Positions 23,725-35,600 of a stretch of DNA of 64,000 bases are shown one piece after another. Source of the stretch: Neospora caninum Liverpool (taxonomy: Eukaryota > Apicomplexa > Conoidasida > Eucoccidiorida > Sarcocystidae); NCBI RefSeq assembly GCF_000208865.1, contig NC_018394.1, positions 1,447,635 through 1,511,634 of the forward strand, given 5' to 3'. The notes under the pieces were generated by a model. It did not search any database, had not been told where the DNA came from, and saw nothing but the letters and a program-made list of their open reading frames with translations. Numbering within the stretch: position 1 is the first letter of the stretch; each line of letters starts with the position of its first letter. The translations under genes were made by a program, and so were the position numbers.

Positions 23725-25912
23725 TCAATGGCTGCCCGTAACAGAATGCAGATTTAGATTTTGGATACCGTGTGCCTGCGTTCTGGACTCGGACACGACT
23801 ATAAGCTTGTCCCCTGCAGAACCGCTACGTTCAGATTCTGTTGACCAGTCTTGAACACATGGCGCGCCCCGTAAGTTCAGACGGTTAGAGAAAAGAGTAA
23901 AAACAATGACAAATTGCAAATGCAGGCATTTGGGCTTATTTTTCCCAAGCTACGGAGATGGGCGGAGTGCACGGAAAATGCAGTCTTTAGAATCAGCGTC
24001 TCGCCGGAGTTTTGTGTCACACCGAGGTGCTGCCTCTGGTCACCACGCTTACTTTTTGCCAGGTGGGTCGGTAGGCACCCTTCTTCGGAATGGAACTCGA
24101 GGCGCTCTATGCTCACAACATTTGGTTCGAACCCGTACGTGCGCCTCTCCGAAATGTGTATGCCTCGTCGAGGTAGCCACTGGCATGTTGGGTACGGTAA
24201 CGCATCTGCTGCGTCCGACTGATCTTCCAAAAGACTGGCATCTTGCTCGCTGTATCGAGTGAAAGTTGCGTTTGATGGGAAGTGCGGCGAAGACGGCACG
24301 GTCTGCAAAGAGCAGAAAGCCAGCACCATGTATTTGGCACTCATAACACAGAATGGTAGCAGAAGAACCTGCAGGGTACGCTGCACTACAGAAAACGGCA
24401 GTAATGACAGCAAACCGGCGAGGCAGGAAAAAAGCAGGGTCACAAAATGTTGTATGGCCACATAGATTTGCTCGACATGCGTAGCTCTATTTCCATATCC
24501 ATAGAGGTAGACCTCATCATCTGTTCCATCGGTTTGCTTCAAGAGCCTCAGGCACCCGTGAATGATAACGGGAGAGCACAATCGACGGCGTCTTGGGTGC
24601 TCTGCTGAAGGAATCTGATCCGGTAAAAGTATTTCCAGTCGTCCTGACTGGGGAATTTCGGAAGAGTAACACTATCAATCTTATGCTCTCGGCTCTACCA
24701 GTTGCAATCCTTACCTGCCATGATCCACAGAGGGAAGGAAAGCTTCCTGTCTCCCCGTACTCCTCAGGTGTCCCGTTTGTTTGCTTGACCAAGCTGGTTC
24801 TTGCATCTCGTAGTTCTTTCTGGGCCATACGATGGTACGTTTCAGATTTCGGATCCGCTCCTGTCTCCTTTCCTGGGTGATGCTCATGTGTGGAAACAGC
24901 CTTTGATTCTGTCGCTTCTGACGGCTGCGCCTCCACCGGAGTGTCACTGTCTGGCGAAGCGGTGTCCCCTCCAGAAGTGTCTTTATTTGTCTCTTCCTTA
25001 ATTTTACTCTCGTCTTTAGTTGGGATCCGCTCGCCACTAGTTCCGAGCTCGACGTATCTCTTCAGACCAGCCCAAATGCCTCCACTAGAGGGGGACTCAC
25101 TGGTCTCAATGAAAGAGGCCAGTTCGACCGACTTCGGGATGGGTTCAAGAAGAGGTGACGAAGATCGGTCTGCGGAAACGACAAAAAACCAGAGCAGCAG
25201 AACTAGTGCAGCATAAAAAGGAAGTGTGGCCCAGGCGAGTTCACTTCAAACTTAGAATACAATATCTCTTGGAAAGAAACGAAGGTGCGTTTCAAGGACA
25301 GTTTATAATGAGACGGACAGGTCTCAACCATTCTCGTACGTTTTCCTGTTGCGGTATGTACTGTCTCTACTGGAGGATATACAGTCAGCGCTTACGAGAG
25401 GCTTTTCCCAAGCCATTCGGGTAGAGAAGAATACACGACAGGCCTTACACAAAATATAACAATACCGTATGGAACTCCGGCAGTATGATAACGAGACACG
25501 GAGTGCGTCCAACGAGTCCTCGTGTTTTCAGCTCTACTTCTTCACACAGTCTGGTATGCCAAAAGATGTGGTATTCGATTTCCCGAAAGTTTGGTTAAAT
25601 GAGACATCGTTTCACGGATCCGGTGTTGCTCGCGATCTGTTTCGCTGCGGCACTGTCGGGTTTAATCTCGAAGCATCCTGCTCCACATCCTCTGCCACGC
25701 ACTTCAGTGAGATTACCTGAGAGCCCCCAAGAAGACGGACCAGAGCTTCGCCCTTCCCTGTTACGTCCCACATAGTGAACTGACACATGGTGGCCATGGT
25801 CCCTCGAAACTCGAGTCGCGGTGACCGCTTGAGGAGTCGACCTCGGCGCGGCGGCAAGGAGAGCCCAGACGAAGGAAATAAGAGGGACTCCCAGGAGACG
25901 AAGGTGGAACAT
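23725..25912 (-). CDS. Putative secreted or membrane protein with signal peptide and two membrane segments
   Basis: Not recognised; features suggest the secretory pathway, possibly dense granules (inference). Exon 1 (25912-25717) starts MFHLRLLGVPLISFVWALLA, a clear signal peptide, and ends TCAG|GTAATC. Exon 2 (25169-24715) codes a hydrophilic acidic region of about 150 residues. Exon 3 (about 24604 or 24599 to 24053, donor AAAAA|GTAAGC) codes an RRRR cluster and two hydrophobic stretches (IQHFVTLLFSCLAGLLSLLPF and VLLLPFCVMSAKYMVLAFC). Exon 4 (23849-23725) ends HSVTGSH-stop. With exon 2 ending in phase 0, exon 3 stays open only if the third of three tandem AGs is used (440 residues), or if exon 2 ends at an alternative donor at 24699 (447 residues). 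The plain first acceptor gives a stop at 24548 and a 235-residue secreted form without membrane segments. Confidence 0.6.
24598..24609 (-). other. Tandem splice acceptor (CAGCAGAG) choosing between two C-termini
   Basis: On the minus strand the intron ends CCTTCAGCAGAGCAC. AGs one and two give the same frame and a stop 18-19 codons later; the third gives the membrane-spanning frame. GAG acceptors are normally weak. Confidence 0.4.
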
Positions 25913-26760
25913 GCATTTGCAGGGTTTTGAAAATGCGTTTTCTGCACCAAGGCATTTGACTTCAGGCATGATGAACAAACAAGATTCAATATTGGCTGCT
26001 AGGGACAGGAAAGCCGTTGTTGCACGCCCAGCGGGTGGCAGCGATCGGGCGCGGCGATTCCGCCTACACGAGTTGAGGGACAGGGTGGGATTTTGGGATC
26101 CGTCAGTAGACAGGAGATCTGGGGAATTCTTCAGACAGCGAGCCAGTCAAAGGAAAATGAGGACCTGGAGAGATGTAAAAAACGAAACCGAACGTCGCGG
26201 AAAAGGGGGCCCCGGTGGCTCGGAGGTCCCTCGCAAGGCTGCGGTTATTGGCGGCAACGCTGTCTTGCCGTTCCGTTCTGCCGCTTGTTGCTCGCTACGG
26301 AAGACATAGCGCGGAGCTGAAGCTAGAGTGTCCAGCGGAACACGCAGAAAAGCGAGGAAAAATCATTGGCAAGAAAAAAGAAGCTTTACATGCGAAAACG
26401 GCTGGTACAATGACCCAGAAAAAAACGGCGCGCTTCAACCGCCGCGACCGTGGCTGTGAGTTAGCCTCCGTTACAGGGGAGAGAGCGGCTGCTTCGCAAG
26501 GGAAGACAACGCAGAGAGCGGCCACCCAGACTCAAAAAACCGAAGATCAAATACTACGAGGCTGAGCCTTTTCTCCTGAACCAATTGTGTTGTCCTCAGC
26601 AAAGCAGAGGTCAAGGCAGTTTTTGTTCACCCATAAGTCGCTCATGGAAATTCCAAGACAAGAAGGAAACTGAATGCTTTTATCGCAGCGACGCATCTCT
26701 CTTATTTTCAGTGGCTCGCTGGTGCAAGTACCATGGCTGCGGACAAAAACGGCAGTGTGG

Positions 26761-26772
26761 CCCCCCCCCCCC
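26761..26772. repeat. Poly-C tract, 12 bases
   Basis: Uninterrupted C run in non-coding DNA. Confidence 0.9.
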
Positions 26773-27688
26773 GGCAACGCGCAGCGGGTTCGAGCACTTG
26801 CATACATCTCCAAAAGGGAAAAAGGAGGTGGATTCCTGTTCTGAGGACATACTCTGCTTATTTTTAGCTTTTTCCAAGTAGGGTTCTCCGCAGGCACCTA
26901 AATGATGCATTTCGAACCCGGCCCTTGAGCAGGGAGCCCCCCGGCCTGTTGCTTGAGCCGATTTGCCCAGACAAGAAATAGGGGTGAGGCCGTTCTACGT
27001 TTTCGTTCCTAAAGGCACGATTTCCAAGGATCACTTCTCCGGTGCTGAAGGAACGAACTAGTTTCGAATACCCTCAGGTGTAAAAAAGAAATTCGGGGGC
27101 TTCACTGGGAAACATCCGCAAGCCTTCAGCAATGTATGCAGGACAGCGAATGACCAGCTGGTTCGGCAACTACTGGCATGCAACGCTTCGCGGGGATTTA
27201 GTTATTCATTCTTCTCATGGTTGACTCGGGAATGGCCACGTCACCATAGAAGAGAAACGTTCTTCTTTGAAGAAATTATGTCATCGGTGTGCAGGTCACT
27301 CCTCGAGTCGCAACGTTCGCTTCTTTCCATCGCACAGTCGTCATCAAAAGAACACAACGGTACTTGGGGTGTATGTTAGCGTCTCAGGATTTCTCGTGAA
27401 CCATCGGGTCGGTTTTATCCAACCCACCTGAATTCGCGATGGAAGTCTCAAGTGGTGCGACATATTCGCAAACAGCTTACCGCTGCCGTTCTAGTGACGA
27501 GGAAAGGCCGAGACAACACAACACACGTGCGGCGGAACAATGTGGCATTCCCAGTAGAGCTCTGGGAAATATGGGCCCTGCTCCCTAGAGTAGACAGTGT
27601 CAAATTTCCTGTTCGTGCCACACGCAGGCGTACGACACTAGGTTGCCCTAGGCGGCCCCAGTAGCACGGCGAGTTACAAGTGATGCAT

Positions 27689-27878
27689 GACAGTGTAGCA
27701 TCTGTCATGCTAACAGTGCATTTCCAAAGATACTGAAACTGAACAATCCTTCTGAGAGCACCTCACGGCCCAATGAAGCTAAGAAATACTTCAGTCGGCC
27801 GTGAGGTGCTCTCAGAAGAATTGTTCAGCTTCAGAATCTTTGTAAATGCACTGTTAACATGACAGACGCTACACTGTC
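27689..27878 (-). ncRNA. Large inverted repeat, candidate small-RNA hairpin precursor
   Basis: Arms 27689-27770 and 27797-27878 are 82 bases each and complementary at 76 positions, separated by a 26-base loop. On the plus-strand transcript all six differences are true mismatches; on the minus-strand transcript four become G:U pairs, so 80 of 82 positions can pair. That asymmetry is why I place it on the minus strand. Coccidia such as Toxoplasma have Dicer/Argonaute-type machinery and described miRNA-like hairpins. The alternative is a non-autonomous foldback element; a CAT occurs on both flanks but is too short to prove target duplication. Confidence 0.5.
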
Positions 27879-29308
27879 CATCTTCTACCCAAAGCTCAAA
27901 TACTGCTGTAACCGAGCGCCGCTTACGGGGCTCCTACGCAAAACGCTTCTCCAGTTTCCTTGAATAAAGGGAAAGCACTAGAATGCCGACAAATAGCGCG
28001 GCATTCCACGGAGCATCGGCACCCTATCCAGCAAGTAGACAGCTCTGATTGACATATCGGTGGTACAGCTAGCTGGTGGTCTTGCCCAGAACTGGTGAGA
28101 ACGGACGAGGACACGCAAAAATCGCGCCTGGAATTCCGTGTAAAACTGAGTAGACCCCGCTTTCCAGGGAAAGTGCCTCCGTTTGTCGTTTAACTGCACG
28201 GTCCTGCCGACTTGACATCGATTAGCACTTGTACAGAAAGCACATGTAGCACCCAATCTTAAAAAGTGCAGTATCCACGTTTCACCGTCTCCATGAGCCC
28301 GGTCATATCCATGTATCGCCCCGTGATTAGTGTTTGCCCTCTCACGGAGGCGCTGCCCAACGGCGTCGAACCATTCATCGTCGTTTCCAACACAGTGAGA
28401 TGAGCATTTCGGATGGCGAAAGCGTGCCATCAGGATTCAGGTTAAATATGCGAGCTCACCAACGACCACGCCTTTCTGCGTGTAACTCGCTTGTCCGGAT
28501 CCGGCGCCCCGGAATAACTCCCTTTCTTGGTGACACCACCTCTTCTGGGAGATTTCGTAAATGGCGTCCGAACATCCGTTTCTTGCCGTTGGAACATTTG
28601 CTGCTGCTGTTGCACATATGTGCCCCAAATGTGAAGCGCATGCCATTATTTAAATGTGTTCTGTATTCGTATCTACACAGCACCACTATGGGAGGGATTA
28701 TCACGTCTGTTAACCGGTCAGGCTGTTTGGTGTATCTCTTACCAAGTTCGGTTGTGAACAGGAAGGAACGAGTAACCTTGAAACACGCAACCTCGCTTGG
28801 TTACAGTTCACGAAAAATCCGACCAGGAAGCCCCCAAAAGAACAGGAGTTAAAACCAATAAAGACAGCCCCTACTTCTTGCAGCACTAGTACGCAAGGTT
28901 ACACCGTGTGTCTTGCCTCTGACCGTAACAGCAATCGTAAATCAAAGGCCATGCAATGGAACATGAGCTAGCAATGGGCCATTGATTTTCCATAAAGATG
29001 ATGAAAGCTACGCGATGAAGCGCTGCACAACAAACGCATTCGGATGTGCTGCCCGAGTACACTGGATAACTCCTAGGGGTCCATTTCATGAATGACGTCC
29101 GTAGAAACACAAAGCTGTCAAAAAAATAACCATGACAGGCAGGACTCCGTGTCGACGCCGTTCGCTCCTACCTAGTCTCTCACATGCACATATCAGTGAT
29201 TTGGCTAGATAGTAAACCCCCGCACCTACACCAACCGCCTGTTCTGTTCCTGGAGATCTCGCCCCATCGCCAGTTCTCATGTTGCCTTCTTACCTCCTTC
29301 CAGTCTAC

Positions 29309-29671
29309 CTAGTTCCTTTCACGTCTCGGCACCCGCTGCGTCCTGCCATCATCGCCTTTTTTCCAATAACCAGCGTTCTTTCGCTTAAGCGGCCTTTGGT
29401 TCTTTCGCTCATCCTCAGACCTTTCACCCTCATCATCCGCATCTGAGTCTGCCGAAGGCTGTCTTCGGTGATTTGCCCCCTCACTTCCATCTCCTTTGGA
29501 ACCTGAGTGTAAAACCTTGATTCGAATTGCCTCTGCAGATATAATGCCCCCACTCAAAGAATAGACGCCACACTCTCGGTCCGTTGGGTTGAAGCTTGTG
29601 ATTGCGTCCCCCCCAAGCAGGGCTCCGATCACGGCGAGAAAACTCATACGCATCCTGAACCTCATGTTCAT
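29309..29671 (-). CDS. Small candidate secreted basic protein, 120 residues
   Basis: Not recognised. A single open frame starts at an ATG (MNMRFRMRMSFLAVIGALLG), with a short basic start and a hydrophobic core like a signal peptide. It then has a mixed region, an acidic Ser/Asp/Glu stretch (SADSDADDEGERSEDERK), and a basic end containing RPLKRK and PRRERN that could serve as a nuclear localisation signal. Secreted coccidian effectors with such signals exist, but the ORF stands alone with no splicing evidence or neighbouring partner, so it may be chance. Other in-frame Mets lie at residues 3, 7 and 9. Confidence 0.4.
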   Translation of the reverse strand: MNMRFRMRMSFLAVIGALLGGDAITSFNPTDRECGVYSLSGGIISAEAIRIKVLHSGSKGDGSEGANHRRQPSADSDADDEGERSEDERKNQRPLKRKNAGYWKKGDDGRTQRVPRRERN

Positions 29672-31105
29672 GCTGGGCCCCAAATCAAATCTGTACAATA
29701 ACACACTGGGGACTCCAGAAGAAGATGGTACCAATTTCTTCCAATCTCTGTAGGTATGCTTTGGCCGTAGACCATATTTCGCCGGATATACACACGATAC
29801 GCCACCGGCACCGTTATAGCTAAAACGGACCCCAGACGTTTCTCGCAAACTTCAGTTGGTTGTCTTCCCGGTTCATGCAGAGAGTCGCAAGAACATATTT
29901 GACCAACATGAAACTTCACACACTTTTCCCCGGGGACGCCACTGTCAAGAAAGAAAGAAGTGCGAGCAACAACTCACCACGTATCTCTCCTGACGAAGAC
30001 ACGGAGCAGAACCTGAATGTGTACCGCTGCCGCTTAGCCTCCTGCGGTGTCTTCAACGACAGACACGGATTCACTCACAGGGAATACTAGCCGTGTCTTT
30101 TTTACAGGCCTGGCTAGCTACACACCATTTTCCCCCCAACTACCCCATTGGCGTCTAGCTGGAATTCCTTTTCCCCTGGACGTCCGCGGTTCTGCGTCTC
30201 TTTGGGAGAGTTAGGATGACTTCGTGCCTGCCTGTTGACGGAAGCTGACTGCGTCGGCATGACTTGCCAAGTCCGGTTTGCCGGTCTCGTCGGCGGGCCG
30301 TACGGAATGTGGATGATACCACATTCAATATACTTTCACGAGTATATCTGTGCCCCGCAGTTCCATACGGGTCTTGGAGGTCGATTCGCACGTACTGTAG
30401 GAGTACGTTCCCCGAACTTTTTATCTCGCGTATCGAGTGTCCCCCGGCGAGGGGGGTTATTTTCCGCGCCTGTGGCAACCAGGCAGCATTATACAACGCA
30501 TTCATGGCACGTGACATCTGGTTTACACTGGTGCTCTCCCTCGGAGCCGTAGAAGATCGTGTAAGTATAGAAGGCCACAAGTGACGTCCCGTCACTGGTA
30601 TATGTATTGGCTGCTTTTCTTTCAAGTATAGCTACCAGACTGGAGCGTCGCCGTTATAGGACGTGGGGTAGAAACTTCTAGCCTCTTTCAGGAGGTGCTC
30701 CAGCAAAGGCCTCTCATTTCTCCGGGGTACGGTGTTTTTCTCGTATAAACAGGCAGGCATTTTGTCTTCCAGTTTTCTTCCATGGCCGCAGCGACTACTT
30801 CGGGACGGTCTTGCTCAAACCCCGTTTACTGTGGGAGCTTCTGCATTTTAAGCTCCGCGTCGTCGTGGCCAAAACCGGCGATGTCTCTTGCTCATCCCAC
30901 ATTGTTCGTTCCTTGCACACATTCCCCGTTTTGTGGCAGGATCATACGTATTTTGCAGCAAGTTCGCTCTTTGTTGGTGCTAGACAGCCGTGATAGGCTA
31001 CCAGGCGTCCTGGAGGCTTGCCACGCCGGCGCATGTCTCTAACTTTTGCGACATATTCTGGGTAGACGTAGTTCTCGACGCGCCTCTTGGAGCGGCGACC
31101 CGACG

Positions 31106-31136
<31 letters not shown>

Positions 31137-32578
31137 TAGGATTTTTAGAAACGGTGGACCCACTTTTTTTTCGGTGGTTTCCCGCTAAATGTCCACCGAG
31201 TTTTACCAATAAAGAACCGATGTATTAAGACACTTCTTGGACTGCGCTGCAGTACAACCACCAGCGAAGAACGAGAAAAGGTGGGCCACGAGAGGTGAGA
31301 TCCCCCCACCGGCGTGTGTCTGGGTAGCCCGAGTGACTCGGAAAAGGGGGGACTGCAAAACCGCTTTCGGTTGCTGCGAGACTCGGCTCTGCTGGACGCT
31401 GTCCGTATATTTCCCGAATCGCATCGCGCACATGGTAACGACATGGCACAGTTCCCTAGGGAGAGTCTCTGCACTGTAGCTTGCAAACGAAGGATATGTG
31501 CATGCCGCGCTTCTGTGGCAAGTAGAGAAACGGTTTCTCACGACGCTTGTGCCAAGGTGACAGAAGACATGCGTGCACGGAGGAGCACGTAGCAAGCCAA
31601 GCAGATGGCCTTAACACTGCTTGTTCGTTCTCATACACCCTTGTTTCTTTATTTGCTCTCAGTGAACGTTCGTATTCTTGATCTGGGCGTATGCATGCGG
31701 GGAGGCACTCGACTCGTCCTTGAAATCATAAGGGAGAGGTCGATGAGACAACGGCTCGCCAGCTGTTACAAAGCGAACATGCCATGAACCGTTGAGTTCT
31801 CGGTCTCCACGCACTCTCGTCCTTCGTTTCCAGCGTTTACGCTTTCTCCCTTCGTCCACAAAAGCTGCGAAGGAAGGGCGCTGTGTCGAACGCAGCGGAA
31901 AAGGCGTCCTCTGGTGCTGGAACGCACGGACGGCGCCGCAACTACCCTTTGTTTGTCCGGTTTTTAACGCCGGCTTCTTGCTCGAAAGACCCACCCCTGG
32001 GGTCAACAGCGAAGATTTTTCTCTCTGTAATTTTTCGCTCCTCGGCGTTCCGCCGTTATCCTTTTCCGTCGACCCCGATTCACTCGTCTGTCGGTGAGCT
32101 GGTGTGCCTGCGTGTGCACGCCGACCGTGAGGGAACTGGGTCGCCCTTGAAAACTGAGGGTTTTCGATTTATTTTTCCACCCGCTTCCGGATTATTCGAT
32201 CTCTCTCGATGCGTGCGTTCTCGCCTTCGTCTGCCTGTCAGATGTGTCGCTGCCACATCTCATGAGAGTGCGGTGTTCCCGCCCTCGACACCCGCGACCC
32301 TCACGCTCCCCCCCCCGGTCACGTCCCTGTGTTTCACCCCGGGACCAAACCGTTTCTTGGAAAGCTTTGTCAACTAACGCGTTTCGTTTTTCTCCACAGA
32401 GCGTCTGCCAGGTGCGCCTTGTGGGCACAACGACAGTGATCCCGCAGGGTTTATCCCGTCCCTTTTTTGCCGACCGCTTTTCGACGCAGGCCTTTCAGAA
32501 ACAGCGTCCAGTGTAGAAAGCATGTTGTGAAAACAGGCGCTCCCTCTTACCCGGGACTTCGAGTTGCTCCGCTGTCAG
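29672..32578. other. Intergenic region and long 5' leader of the 1909-codon gene
   Basis: No supported gene. It contains a CA microsatellite at 31105-31132, and from about 31.8 kb a C/T-rich stretch without long ORFs, consistent with a long 5' UTR for the downstream gene. Confidence 0.45.
31105..31132. repeat. CA dinucleotide microsatellite, about 14 units
   Basis: Uninterrupted CA/AC run directly readable in the sequence; likely polymorphic between strains. Confidence 0.95.
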
Positions 32579-32674
32579 ATGGGTCAGCCGCCGTGGTGGC
32601 GGATTTTCAGCTTCTACCGAATGCAGGAGTGTATTCGCAGGCTGTGCGCGGAGATCCGGGACACATTCATGTGA
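32579..32674 (+). CDS. Upstream ORF of 31 codons before the 1909-codon gene
   Basis: Starts ATGGGTCAGCCGCCGTGG and ends at TGA, 10 bases before the main ATG at 32685. The peptide begins MGQPPWWRIFSFYRM, rich in aromatics and arginine. Its position suggests it would lower translation of the main ORF through reinitiation if it lies in the mature leader. Whether the leader includes it is unknown. Confidence 0.4.
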   Translation: MGQPPWWRIFSFYRMQECIRRLCAEIRDTFM

Positions 32675-32684
32675 TTCGTGCAAG

Positions 32685-35600
32685 ATGCTGAGGACTCAAG
32701 AAGCGAGTTCGGCTGCTATTGCTTCGGACAGCCGAAGGCCGTGGAACTGCCGGAGGGGTGAAGGGAGGCTGTTTTCCTCGTACGAGAGATCTCAAGAACG
32801 CGCGCCGTTCACGTTTCGCGAAGTTCGTGTCGAAAAGGGGGGGAACTCGAGCGGTCGTGCGAGAACGGAAGCAACCGGGAGGAACAGGAGTCCTGCTGAG
32901 CCGCGAATCCCGACGAGTCTAACGTGCAAGAAACTGCCTCTAGAGTCGCGAGGGGGCCTGTTGGAAGGGAGGACACTGCGACTCTGCAGTACCCTGCGGC
33001 GAAAACCGTGCAGGCCTTCGCCGTCTTCAGTCGCTCCAGGGTGCGGGGACGAGAAAGTGGAGAGATTCCCGTTTCGGCGGAGATCCCCTCGCCTCGAGAA
33101 GCTTCAGAAACAGCGAGAAGCTGACGATCTTGCGGGCAGTGACGCGTCAGGGACCTCGGGGCGCGCAGCCTCCCACGCGTCGCGCGGCCTTCACCCGAGC
33201 TTATCCAGCAAGTCTCCAGGAAGGAAAGGGACCAGGCAGAAACTGACAGGCTCCACGCGCGGCTTTCTGCGAGATGAAACGGCCGCTGAGGGACGCACGA
33301 AAAGTGAAGCGAGCGATGCAGCAGGTTCACGGGGGAGACCAGTGCGGCATGAAGCAATCGGAAGCGTCGCACACGTGGCAAACACAGGGAAGGACAGCTG
33401 TCGCGAGAAAGGGGGTAGGGGACCACAACATGGGGATGCCCCAACCCGAACAAAGAGTGGTGAGCGCGGGACGAGAGACAACGAAGCAACGCGACCCGGC
33501 AAGATGGAAGAACGGGACCTCGATCCGCTGACTCGGAGTCATCTGGCGGAAGGATTGCCGCCTGAAAAATGTCGACAGGACAGTCCTCGAACGCGGACGG
33601 CCCATATCCCAGAACAGTCGTGTGCACCATCTGTTCGCCCTATCTTCTGCACGCCGACCGGGGGCCCGTTGCGAGCGTCTTTGACCTCTGACTCTCGCCG
33701 TAGCTGGGAACGGGCTACATTTTTCTCCCGAACTCCCTTCTCCGACTGCTCTGCCTTCTCGGTTTCTCCACCTGAGCACGTTTCCCCTTCTTCCTTTCTT
33801 CCGTCAGCCGCAGGCTCTGGCGAGTCGCGCCCTGTTTCGTCTCCCCGGCCCAGTGCGTCGTCTCCCTTGGCGCGTCGGCCTTCGCTTTGCAGCGGCGTTC
33901 CCTCGTCAAATGGCTCTTCCGAGCCTTCCAACAGACTCGCGAGTTTCCAGCGATGTGCCGGCGGTCAGGCCTCTGCGCGAGAGTCCGTAGCGAGTCCGAG
34001 AGGTTCCTTGGTGGCTTCTTCCACGTTTTCTCGTGGGCAAGGGCCCCAAGGGTGCGTCGATACGGCGCGTGGGCCGACAGGCTGCACGCCTTTCGATCGC
34101 CAAGAAGTGGATGCCTGTCAACTGGCGCCTCAGCACCTTGAACGGGGTCATCAAGTCGGCATCACCTCCGCGGACCCGGTCCGTTCGTCCCTCTCCATGA
34201 GGGCCGAGACAAGCAATGATACGGTCGCCGAAACGGCCCTCTTCGTCTCCCAGGCCGCAGCCAGTCGCCGTTCACGGTTCAGTGACGCAGCCCGGACCCC
34301 TGTCTGGGGCGGGAGGAGTCGCCAGAGTGTCAAGAGACCGTCGCCTCAGCGGCGAGACCTCAGAGAGTCCGGAAAAAGAGAGAAGGACAAGCCGGACGAA
34401 CAGGGACAAAGCAGCCTTCAGCGCATGCGTTCCGTGAGCAGCCCTGTTGTAACCCCGGCAGGAATGCCGATGCCTAAATCTTTCCACGGCTCGGGTAGTG
34501 CATCCGTCGATGTCGAAGAGGAGGCTGAGGACGAGCGCGAGGCGGTTGCAGGATCACTGAGCTGTCTCCTGCCTAGGATAGCAGAGGGGCGAGAACGCTG
34601 CGCCTCACCAAGTTCAAAACAGCGAGCGAGTAGCAAGCGGCCGAGAGAGGTTCCTGGTGGCTGTCAGGGAGGGATGCCAGTTCTTCTCGGCCGCCTTTCT
34701 GGGCAAAACAAGGACGGATGCGTGACACACCGTAACCGCCACAGGACACTTGACGCAGAGGAGAAAACGACGGCAGCCCAAGGGAAACAGCAGGCCGAAA
34801 CCGCGTGGTGTGGGCGGGAGCAGACAGACCTGGCTGCTGAACGGGCTGCGGAAAGGCTGCAGCGGTCGACGGAGAGGCTGGAAAAGCAGGAGAGAGAGCT
34901 ACGTGAGGTCGACGCCTCTGAGGTCGGGGACTCCGTTACGTTGAGGCCAGCAGAGTGGTTCTCCCGAGTCAAGAGTGCGGCAGCCGTGTCGGTAGATGCA
35001 GACACCGGACGCGACGGGGACAGCTTGTGTCCGAGACGAGCCGGGGAGGCGCGAAGCTGGCAAGGTGCATCGCAAGTGAGAGACGCGGAAGGGGGTGAGA
35101 GGAGGAAGACACGGGACAGAGGAAGCAGGGACCAAGGCGCCGCCAGGCCAGAAAGACACCAGCCGGAGCAGGGCTTGGCGGTGACATCGGCTGAGCTTCT
35201 CGGCAGGCAAGCGCATTACGCGTGGCGGGAAGAACGAAGCACGGCATCCCGCTCGTCGTGCCCGACGCGTTCCCGACACGAAGTGCCAGAAGACGTTGAA
35301 GCGTCTTCCTCTCGGACTGTTTGTGGCTCCCCACTGCGAGGATCCTTCGAGGAAGGCAGAGGAACGGGGACGGTTTCTAAGCGCCCTGAGGAGACTGCGC
35401 TCGCGCGAACGTCCTCGCGGCGTGAGGATAGATTCGCCAGCCGCCGACGTTCCACGGAAGCTTGCCACAGACGAGAAAAGTGCCTTTCTCCGGGCGGTCG
35501 GTCCCACTCCGTGAATGAAGAAGTGCTGTCTCCCGTGTCTCGCCTCTCCTTCCAGGGCACCGACACGCAATGCCAGCGCAGGACACTGGCGGCGAGCGAT

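Larger units (their letters stand above)
25913..29308. other. Long region without a convincing gene
   Basis: Upstream of the signal-peptide gene. It holds a 12-C tract (26761-26772) and the large inverted repeat at 27689-27878. The ORF at 28334-28852 (+) lacks an ATG start, domain content and splice support. Nothing else was recognised. Confidence 0.45.

Noticed and set aside
28334..28852. 172-codon plus-strand ORF
   Set aside because: It begins with a non-ATG codon, its composition is not coding-like, and it has no domain.
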